A stretch of 42,414 nucleotides of DNA from Lachnotalea sp. AF33-28. Lineage in GTDB: Bacteria; Bacillota; Clostridia; Lachnospirales; Lachnospiraceae. Numbering within the stretch: position 1 is the first letter of the stretch; the number at the start of each line of letters is the position of its first letter. Where the stretch lies: contig NZ_QUEE01000023.1 in NCBI RefSeq assembly GCF_003477885.1, positions 1-42,414 on the forward strand. Reading direction: 5' to 3'. Under the pieces are notes generated by a model. It ran no database searches. It was not told where the DNA came from and worked only from the letters and a program-made list of their open reading frames with translations. Positions 36,120 through 42,414 of the stretch are shown here, piece after piece. The position numbers were made by a program, and so were the translations under genes.

Positions 36120-37658
36120 TTATTTCACTGCCAGCCACGCATCATACTGTGTCTGCATTTCAGCGATGACTTTCTCAACACCCGCTGTCTTTAACGCTGC
36201 CTGGAACTCGGGCAGGTATTCTTCCGGATCATAGAAGCCTTTTTCCAGAAGCGCCTGATACTCGGCAAGAACGCCGTCAAGAGCGGTCACTTCTGCTTCT
36301 ACGGCAGTCTTATCGAAACGGAAGCCTGCTGTGCAGGAAACTTCTGCTTCTTTATTAAATGCGTCATACTGTTCCTTCTTATCGGCGGACTCATTGTCCA
36401 GGAGGCTCGGAGCGTTTACGTTACAAACGATCCATACGCCCGGGTAAGCATAGCCGGATTCAGGAATCAGAGTCACACGGCCGTCTGCCGTCTTGGTGTA
36501 ATGCTCGCCTTCAATACCGAATGCTGCGAGGTTTGCAAGGGTTTCATCTGTATTCAGAAGCTGTAAGAATTTCATGCAGGCATCCAGCTTGGTGGTCTTC
36601 GCATTGATTGCGTATGCGGAACCCGCTGCGGAATCTGTCTCTACATAGCTTCCCGTTAAAGGAATGATCTCCACATCCATGCCAAAACGTGAAGAAGCGT
36701 TTGCCTTGCTGTCCGGTGTCATAGCCCAGCGGTAAAAAGCGTTCTCGCCGTTCTTTCTCTTCTCGGTTACGATTTCAGTGCTGATGGAATCCGGAGCGGA
36801 CTCTTCCTGATTGATATAGCCGGCTTTATTCCAGGAATACATCATATCAACGAATTCTTTGTATTCAGGAGTTTCCATGATGTTTACAATCTTGGTGGTA
36901 TCGCCGTCGCGGGCAACGCCTGCATATTTTGTCAGGAATGCGAATTTATCCAGTTCGAAGCAGTCAAAGGTCGGGTCCTGTAAAGCGATCGGGTTTGCCA
37001 TACCGTCTGCATAGCAGTCAGCAAGCATGGGCTCGATGTCTTTTAACTCTTTAACAGCGGAGAGATCCCAGTTGTATTTTTCCACTAAAGACGTGGGAAC
37101 GGACAGTCCCTGTCCATTGGCGCTCTCTTTGTATACCGGTACGTAGAAATTGCGGCCGGCGCTCTTGGCGGATTCCCATACGGTTTCAGGCATGGAAGCA
37201 TATAATTCCGGATAGTCGGCAAGCACGTCCGTCAGATCATATACGCTGTTGCCGTCGATGAAGTTGTACAAGTTTGCCCAGGATGCACACCAGAACAGGT
37301 CGATGTCATCCCCGCCTGCTAACGCAAGGTCCAGCGCGGTATTCTCAGCGTCATTTAATACGGTTACGGTTACGCCGATCTTAGGCTCGATGTAAGCGTT
37401 GATTGCATCTTCCACCGCTTTTTCGTCATCGTTTGTATGCCAGCAGGTACGGTGCCATGTGATGTTTACTGTTTCCTGTGATGCTGCGGTTGTTTCATCT
37501 GCAGCAGTGGTTCCCTCGGTACCGGCTTCCTTTGTAGTAGGCGCTTCAGTAGCAGCCACAGTCGGGTCTGCATCCTTCTTCGCACAGCCGGCAAATGATG
37601 CGCCGATCATAGTCAGCGTAAGCAGCAGTGCCAGCCCTTTCATAAATTTGTTCCTCAT
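36120..37658 (-). CDS. Sugar ABC transporter substrate-binding lipoprotein (first)
   Basis: This 512-residue lipoprotein has a signal peptide MRNKFMKGLALLLTLTMIGA and the lipobox FAGC (Cys25), then a Thr/Glu/Ala-rich linker (about 30-65) and a solute-binding domain. The C-terminal third resembles the DUF3502 region of Lachnospiraceae oligosaccharide-binding proteins. AAGGAGG precedes the ATG. It follows the two permease genes, so it is their primary binding partner. A terminator-like hairpin follows. Confidence 0.88.
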   Translation of the reverse strand: MRNKFMKGLALLLTLTMIGASFAGCAKKDADPTVAATEAPTTKEAGTEGTTAADETTAASQETVNITWHRTCWHTNDDEKAVEDAINAYIEPKIGVTVTVLNDAENTALDLALAGGDDIDLFWCASWANLYNFIDGNSVYDLTDVLADYPELYASMPETVWESAKSAGRNFYVPVYKESANGQGLSVPTSLVEKYNWDLSAVKELKDIEPMLADCYADGMANPIALQDPTFDCFELDKFAFLTKYAGVARDGDTTKIVNIMETPEYKEFVDMMYSWNKAGYINQEESAPDSISTEIVTEKRKNGENAFYRWAMTPDSKANASSRFGMDVEIIPLTGSYVETDSAAGSAYAINAKTTKLDACMKFLQLLNTDETLANLAAFGIEGEHYTKTADGRVTLIPESGYAYPGVWIVCNVNAPSLLDNESADKKEQYDAFNKEAEVSCTAGFRFDKTAVEAEVTALDGVLAEYQALLEKGFYDPEEYLPEFQAALKTAGVEKVIAEMQTQYDAWLAVK

Positions 37659-37734
37659 TTTTTCTTCCTCCTTATTATATCTAATATACTGATAATTCTT
37701 TATCAGTTTGGAACCTGGTTTTACTACCCCCTTA

Positions 37735-38622
37735 TCAGCCTTTCACAGCTCCCAGGGTAAGACCTTTAATAAAATACTTCTGGAAAAACGGATATGCGAT
37801 CATAATCGGGCCGAGCACCGTAAAGAGCATGGCCATTCTCGTACTTTCCTTCGGTATCTGGGAAGCCAGCGCATATGCGGCCTCCGAGGATATCTTGCCG
37901 CTTGTCAGGATCTCAATGTTCTTTTCGATCCGGATCAGGAGCAGCTGCAGCGGCATTTTGTTGGCGGATGTGATGTACATGTAACTCTTCTGCCAGTCAT
38001 TCCAGAAGCTGATCGCCGACATGAATCCTAAGGCTGCCAGCATCGGCACCATCAGGGGCATACAGATCTGGCAGTAGATGCGGAATTCCTTCGCCCCGTC
38101 AATCTTGGCGGATTCGATCAGGGCGTCTGTGATATTGGTCTGTATGTAAGTGCGCATCATGATTACCGTCATCGCCTGTACAGATGGGATACACAGGATC
38201 AGGAGCGTATTTTTAAGATGGTAGACAGACGAGTTAATCATGTAGTTGGATAACTGTCCGCCGTTAAACAGCATGGTGATCAGAAGCATGATGGAAAGGA
38301 AACCTTTCAGCTTAAATCCTTTCCGGCTTAATGTATAGGCAAACATGCTCTGAATGAGCAGTCCGGAGAGAGTTCCCACCACCGTAACAAAAATCGTTAC
38401 ACCGTAGGATACAAGCAGCTGATCTCCCATGTTAAAGATATACTTCCACGCGCTTAAGGACCACTCTTCCGGAATGAAGGTAAACCCGTTGGCCGCCAGG
38501 CTGGCCTCACTGGTAAAGGAAGCAATCAATACTAAAAGCACCGGCATTACAAACAGGATTGCCAATGCGCAGAGCACGGACGCGAGAACATACTGTCCTG
38601 TTTTTATCTTCTTTTTTCTCAT
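37735..38622 (-). CDS. Carbohydrate ABC transporter permease (LplC/MalG type)
   Basis: A 295-residue inner-membrane permease with about six helices. The cytoplasmic EAA loop, ESAKIDGAKEFRIYCQI, is where the ATPase docks. It forms a heterodimer with the product of the gene 11 bp upstream. AAGGAGAAGG precedes the ATG. No ATPase gene is present in the window, so a shared MsmK-type ATPase encoded elsewhere is likely. Confidence 0.9.
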   Translation of the reverse strand: MRKKKIKTGQYVLASVLCALAILFVMPVLLVLIASFTSEASLAANGFTFIPEEWSLSAWKYIFNMGDQLLVSYGVTIFVTVVGTLSGLLIQSMFAYTLSRKGFKLKGFLSIMLLITMLFNGGQLSNYMINSSVYHLKNTLLILCIPSVQAMTVIMMRTYIQTNITDALIESAKIDGAKEFRIYCQICMPLMVPMLAALGFMSAISFWNDWQKSYMYITSANKMPLQLLLIRIEKNIEILTSGKISSEAAYALASQIPKESTRMAMLFTVLGPIMIAYPFFQKYFIKGLTLGAVKG

Positions 38623-38633
38623 TTTCCTTCTCC

Positions 38634-39560
38634 TTAAAACAGCGAATTCTCAGGGGAAACCTTCCGGACAATCAGGTTTACGGCAATGACCATAACGAAT
38701 CCGATGATCGACTGATAAAATGTGGTCGCCGCGGTTACACCAAAATCAGTAGCTGTCATTATGGAATTCAGGACGTAACTGTCAAGCACCTGTGTGGTTT
38801 TATACAGTGCTCCGGTGTTTCTTGTCACCTGATAGAACAGGCCCGTATCGGAGTGCATGATGTTGCCCAGCCCCAGAAGCAGTTTTACCATCATCATCGG
38901 CACCAGCATGGGGAAGGTGATGTAGCGCATCCGCTTCCAGACGTTAGCCCCGTCCAGGGAAGCCGATTCATACAGTTCCTGATCGATTCCCGACAGCACG
39001 GACAGATACAGCACCGATCCGTATCCTGTCTGTTTCCACACCGTGATCAGCGAAAGGATCAATGGCCAAAACTGCGCCTGCATATAAAAGTTAACCCTTT
39101 CCCCGCCTCCCGATGCGATGATGGAGTTAATCACACCCGTGTTATAATCCAGCAGAGCTTTTACGATATAAGTAACCGCCACATAGGAAATAAATGTAGG
39201 CAGGATCATGACGCTGTGGGCATACTTTCCTATTTTCTTAAAGACCAGTTCGTTGACGGCAACGGCCAGCGCAATGCTGCATACCGTTTCAATTGCGGTG
39301 AACAAAAGATAATAGGCAATCGTATTGCGGGTAATGCGCCAATATGTATTTCCGGCTAAAAACAGATGTTTAAAATTCTCAAGACCGTTCCATGGGCTTC
39401 TGTATAATCCCAAAGAAAAGTCGAATTTCTTAAATGCGAGCACCAGGCCGGTCATCGGTACATAATTGAATAAAATCAGCAGGATCACAGCGGGCAGCGC
39501 CATCAGTACCAGTTCCCTGTCCTTCCACAGACCCTTGACTCCCGATTGAAACCGTTTCAT
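38634..39560 (-). CDS. Carbohydrate ABC transporter permease (LplB type)
   Basis: A 308-residue permease with about six helices and the EAA motif ESASLDGANVWKRMRYITFP. The N-terminal phrase LMALPAVILLILFNYVPMTG is typical of LplB/YtcP-like permeases for complex oligosaccharides. It is the first gene of the transport operon, behind GGAAGGAG and a TATAAT. Confidence 0.9.
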   Translation of the reverse strand: MKRFQSGVKGLWKDRELVLMALPAVILLILFNYVPMTGLVLAFKKFDFSLGLYRSPWNGLENFKHLFLAGNTYWRITRNTIAYYLLFTAIETVCSIALAVAVNELVFKKIGKYAHSVMILPTFISYVAVTYIVKALLDYNTGVINSIIASGGGERVNFYMQAQFWPLILSLITVWKQTGYGSVLYLSVLSGIDQELYESASLDGANVWKRMRYITFPMLVPMMMVKLLLGLGNIMHSDTGLFYQVTRNTGALYKTTQVLDSYVLNSIMTATDFGVTAATTFYQSIIGFVMVIAVNLIVRKVSPENSLF

Positions 39561-39591
39561 CTTTATCTCCTTCCTTCGTTTTGATGAACCT

Positions 39592-39597
39592 ATTATA
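39592..39597 (-). promoter_or_regulatory. -10 element of the transporter operon
   Basis: TATAAT on the minus strand, 32 bases before the LplB-type start codon. No good -35 is seen at 17 bases, so an activator may be needed. It follows the terminator of the GH30-like gene. Confidence 0.45.
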
Positions 39598-39659
39598 GCA
39601 ACGGGTGAAGTGGAATAGAAGTTGATAATTCGTGGACTCTTTGAGAGTGTACAGATAAA

Positions 39660-39693
39660 GGAGCCGGCGCATTTGTGGTAAAGCGCCGGCTCC
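39660..39693 (-). terminator. Terminator of the GH30-like gene
   Basis: On the minus strand GGAGCCGGCGC (39693-39683) pairs perfectly with GCGCCGGCTCC (39670-39660) around 12 bases, followed by TTTATCT. A very stable stem with a modest U-tract, 12 bp after the stop codon. Confidence 0.7.
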
Positions 39694-39705
39694 GTCTGGG
39701 AATTG

Positions 39706-42366
39706 TTAGATTCTTTTTGCTTTGGATGCTCTTATCAGGGCAATTGCCAATGCTCCGGATAGAAACAGGAGTGCAGCAAAAATGCTTATGGGGGTGTGAT
39801 CCCCTGCATTCGGGCTGGCTGCCGCTAAGTTATCCGGGGCTGGCGGATTTGGCGTATCCGCCGATGGGGCCGGGCTGACTGGGTCTTTCGCTCCTGTGGA
39901 ACCGGAAGAGCCAGAGTCTGAGCCTGAATTGGAGCTGCCCGGGTCCGAGTCTGTTTCTAAGTCCGGTCTGTTATCGGTGCCCTGGTCTTTTTTGACAGAC
40001 AGGATCAGCGTTCCGAATTTGCTGGTATCCTGCCAGTTGTCGCCCGTGCCTGCCCATCCGATGATGTGCTGCCTGCTTCCGTAAATATCCGAGTCATCGT
40101 TGGCTACATCAAAGCCGATCGCAAGATCTGCGGCCGGGTCAGTGATATCAAGGGATGCCCACGGAATAGCCATCTCCACGGAGTATCCGTCTTCCAGATC
40201 TTTCCATCCGGTCAGGATGCCCTTTCCGTTATCAAATGCGTTCTGTCTGTCTTTGTCCCAGCCGGCGAAGAGCTGCATGTCTTTGCCGCTGTATGCTCCC
40301 GCCTTGGAATTGGTCGGATTTAAGAACAGCTCGAAACAATCCTGCATATACTGTCTGTTCTTTTCGTCGCCGAAGCAAAGCGCCTCATCCTGAACGACAG
40401 CGGCGACATAGAGATAGTCATCGTCCCACATGGTGCCGAAATTAAAAATGTTATTGGGTGTGCCGGAAAGCGGCTTTGCAGCCTTCTGGCTGATCGCCCA
40501 GTCGGCTTCACTGATGTCGCCGTCTACAGTGACTTTGTTATCTGTCCTGACCGCATAGGCGACGGCATTATCCGGATCAGGCAGCAAAGGTGAAGTTTCC
40601 GTCCTGTTATAAGTGATTGTTAAAACGGTGGTTCCCTCATTTTTGTAAGGGTCTGTGCCGGTCAGTTTTATTTCGTTTTTGCCTTCTTTTAAAGATACTT
40701 TAGTGATAAAGGTATCATCAAGGCTCACGGATACATCTTCGCCGTCAACGCGAAAGCCTGCCAGTGTCTCGCTCACAGATCCGGTGATGACATATTCGGA
40801 ATCTGTGACCGTTCCGCCCTGTTGATTCACGGTTATAACAGGCGCAACGGAATCGCAGCTCACCTTTACGGTAACTGTCTTTGTGCCTTCTGTGCTGACT
40901 GCGGCAACTTCAAATGTGTTGACGCCCTGATTCAGGGTCACCTGATGTTCAAAGGTCAGGTCATCCTTCACTTCCACTACGGTTCCGTTAACTGTAACTT
41001 CCGCCGGTACATTTACTCTGCCCTTCAGGGTATAGCCGGTATTATTAACCCTGTCGGCGGTTTTCTCCATGACCAGCGCCAGATAGCTCGGATCGTACTT
41101 CACGTTCAATTTTTTAACCGATCTGTTTCCGTTTACATCTTTCGCTTCGATTGTAATGATGTTGCCGCCTTCTGTCAGCGTGATATCCGCGGTAAATGTA
41201 AAATCCGCGCCCAGAGCCACTTCTCTTCCATTTACCGTAACACTGGCCTGTTCATCTACACTTCCGCTAAGATGCAGGATCTGATCCCTGCTGGTGTAGG
41301 AACCGTTCTCCTCAAACAGCTGAGGGTTTTCGTCCACAGAGACCGCAGGTGCCGCGTGATCCGCTGCGTCTGTCGTAACAATCACGATGCTTCTGGCCGG
41401 AACAAATACATCTTTGGCCGTTTCACCGATTATGTTGATGCTGTCCGTATTTTTAACGGACTGGTTCACTTCTGAAGTGGTGTACACCGATGCGCTTTGG
41501 CCCTTCAGTCCGCTGATGTCATATGCTTTCGCAACACGGGAGGTATTGGTAATCATGCATACGGTTCCGCTTCCCGTGTTAAACGCCACCAGGTCACTTA
41601 GCAGAGCGGCTTTATTCGCCGCAGTCGGATCATCGGTTGACATTCTCTGCACATGGGAGTTCACCGGCACGCTGTTGAACAGCTGGGCCAGAACCTGATA
41701 GGTTGTGCCCTTGTAAAGGTCGGTTTTTCCCTCTCCCTCAAGGATCACTTCCTGGTAAGGGTTCTTGGCAGAATATCTCGGATCCCATCCAAGCCACCAG
41801 AACCAGGAGTTGATACCGCCCCACGCCAGGTCTGAGGTCAGGATTCTCATCGCTTCAATCGCCCGGTCGATTTCCAGATCGCCCATCTGATTGCCGGCTG
41901 TGCAGTACTCCGTCATCCAGGCTTCCTTTTCCGGAAATTTAGCCACATTCTGCGCCCAGTCAATGATATTCTGGTCCGTTGCGTCCTTGCCCTTATAGGA
42001 ATGACTTGCCAGAACATCAATGGCATCATTGTACTCCGGATCGTTTAAAAGCTCTGAAAAGCCTTCACCCATCCATACGACTGAGTTCTTGTATTCATCG
42101 CTTTCCGGTCCCATGAGCTTTACACCGTCATAGCCTGCCGCATCCAGGGTATGGCGCAGCATGATGGCAACCCGCTTATACTGTACCTTATCATACCAGC
42201 AGGACTGATATGCGGTGGCAGTGCTCGGTTCATTCTGCAGGCTCATCGCGATCGGCGCGGGCAGTTTCTCTTCTTTTGTCAGATGATCCAGACATTTTAC
42301 TATATAATCGCAGAAATCCTGTTCCTTATCTTCTAACAGCCTTGCGACACTGCCGTCCGCGTTTGC
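39706..42366 (-). CDS. GH30-like surface glycosidase with Ig-like and CBM9-like domains, 5' end missing
   Basis: The readable part is about 887 codons. The GH30 acid/base Glu is in SLQNEP (codon near 42231) and the nucleophile Glu in WMTEYC (near 41910). After the barrel come Ig-like repeats (about 41300-40600; phrases ASVTVNGREV, AEVTVNGTVVEV), a CBM9-like domain (about 40580-40010), a Ser/Gly/Pro linker and a C-terminal SPNAGDHTPISIFAALLFLS-type hydrophobic anchor with a basic tail. The anchor resembles an atypical sorting signal or a simple membrane anchor. The frame stays open and GH30-like upstream of the ATG at 42246 (ANADGSVARLLEDKEQDF) until a TAA at 42367, so that ATG is internal. 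The barrel start is missing: the gene is either disrupted there or the sequence is wrongly joined. GH30 members cleave beta-glucans, xylans or related polymers; this one probably releases the oligosaccharide that the transporter imports. Confidence 0.8.
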   Translation of the reverse strand, partial: ANADGSVARLLEDKEQDFCDYIVKCLDHLTKEEKLPAPIAMSLQNEPSTATAYQSCWYDKVQYKRVAIMLRHTLDAAGYDGVKLMGPESDEYKNSVVWMGEGFSELLNDPEYNDAIDVLASHSYKGKDATDQNIIDWAQNVAKFPEKEAWMTEYCTAGNQMGDLEIDRAIEAMRILTSDLAWGGINSWFWWLGWDPRYSAKNPYQEVILEGEGKTDLYKGTTYQVLAQLFNSVPVNSHVQRMSTDDPTAANKAALLSDLVAFNTGSGTVCMITNTSRVAKAYDISGLKGQSASVYTTSEVNQSVKNTDSINIIGETAKDVFVPARSIVIVTTDAADHAAPAVSVDENPQLFEENGSYTSRDQILHLSGSVDEQASVTVNGREVALGADFTFTADITLTEGGNIITIEAKDVNGNRSVKKLNVKYDPSYLALVMEKTADRVNNTGYTLKGRVNVPAEVTVNGTVVEVKDDLTFEHQVTLNQGVNTFEVAAVSTEGTKTVTVKVSCDSVAPVITVNQQGGTVTDSEYVITGSVSETLAGFRVDGEDVSVSLDDTFITKVSLKEGKNEIKLTGTDPYKNEGTTVLTITYNRTETSPLLPDPDNAVAYAVRTDNKVTVDGDISEADWAISQKAAKPLSGTPNNIFNFGTMWDDDYLYVAAVVQDEALCFGDEKNRQYMQDCFELFLNPTNSKAGAYSGKDMQLFAGWDKDRQNAFDNGKGILTGWKDLEDGYSVEMAIPWASLDITDPAADLAIGFDVANDDSDIYGSRQHIIGWAGTGDNWQDTSKFGTLILSVKKDQGTDNRPDLETDSDPGSSNSGSDSGSSGSTGAKDPVSPAPSADTPNPPAPDNLAAASPNAGDHTPISIFAALLFLSGALAIALIRASKAKRI

Positions 42367-42414
42367 TTATGTGTGATAAAGAAGCAATAGAAGTGCAAAA
42401 AATTTTGCCGTTCC
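42367..42414. other. Right-edge block that does not continue the GH30-like gene
   Basis: On the minus strand this 48-bp block begins GGAACGGCAAAATTTTTTGC and ends in TAA in the GH30 frame. It is more AT-rich than the gene it adjoins and does not encode the expected barrel sequence. It could be the tip of an inserted element or an assembly join; too little is visible to decide. Confidence 0.4.

Overview
The window looks like chromosomal DNA of an anaerobic gut Firmicute, most likely Lachnospiraceae (Clostridia). The signs are a type III glutamine synthetase beside a type I enzyme, an ANTAR antitermination regulator inside a GOGAT operon, an ammonium channel fused to a P-II domain, LplB/LplC-type sugar permeases, a mannosyl-glucose phosphorylase and a glycyl radical enzyme with its activase. 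Species cannot be named from the sequence alone.

Region A (1-8750) is visibly AT-rich and is an accessory island, partly a gene graveyard. It holds a 91-codon stump of uvrB, a very large STAND-type NTPase with a nuclease-like N-terminus (candidate Avs-like anti-phage protein), an AlbA_2/GHKL ATP-binding regulator, a decayed rhuM gene, a small fragment that resembles the DUF1016/YhcG family, and a phosphoesterase whose C-terminus is lost to a one-base frameshift. A 50-65 bp piece of uvrB recurs three times (537-605, 7423-7490, 8524-8573), at island edges or gene breakpoints.

Region B (8750-24546) is a GC-richer nitrogen-assimilation block. On the minus strand runs gltB-gltD-glnA-ANTAR regulator-asnB; divergently on the plus strand runs glnN (GSIII)-purF-amt::P-II. 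Both transcription units have a recognisable promoter, then an intrinsic terminator in the untranslated leader, then the first gene. In both leaders a small hairpin with a six-base loop of the form A-A-N-G-G-C overlaps the 5' arm of the terminator. With an ANTAR protein encoded in the same cluster, this points to antitermination control of ammonia assimilation. The spacer also carries a covarying two-hairpin repeat: two tandem copies in the glnN leader, one inverted diverged copy, and a half copy upstream of a sugar-binding protein at 29.7 kb.

Region C (24557-42414, all minus strand) is a carbohydrate-utilisation locus. Reading in the direction of transcription it encodes a surface GH30-like enzyme with Ig-like and CBM9-like domains (cut off near the right edge), two sugar permeases and a binding lipoprotein, then a tight four-gene run (six-hairpin glycosidase, glycyl radical activase, glycyl radical enzyme, uncharacterised 356-residue protein), a second binding lipoprotein with its own promoter, a GH130 phosphorylase and a GH38-like enzyme. 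The glycyl radical enzyme has its Cys (374) and Gly (697) but reads GCNW where the dehydratase/decarboxylase branch has GCVE. I regard this glycosidase-coupled radical enzyme operon, together with the twin leader switches in region B, as the best candidates for something not yet described.
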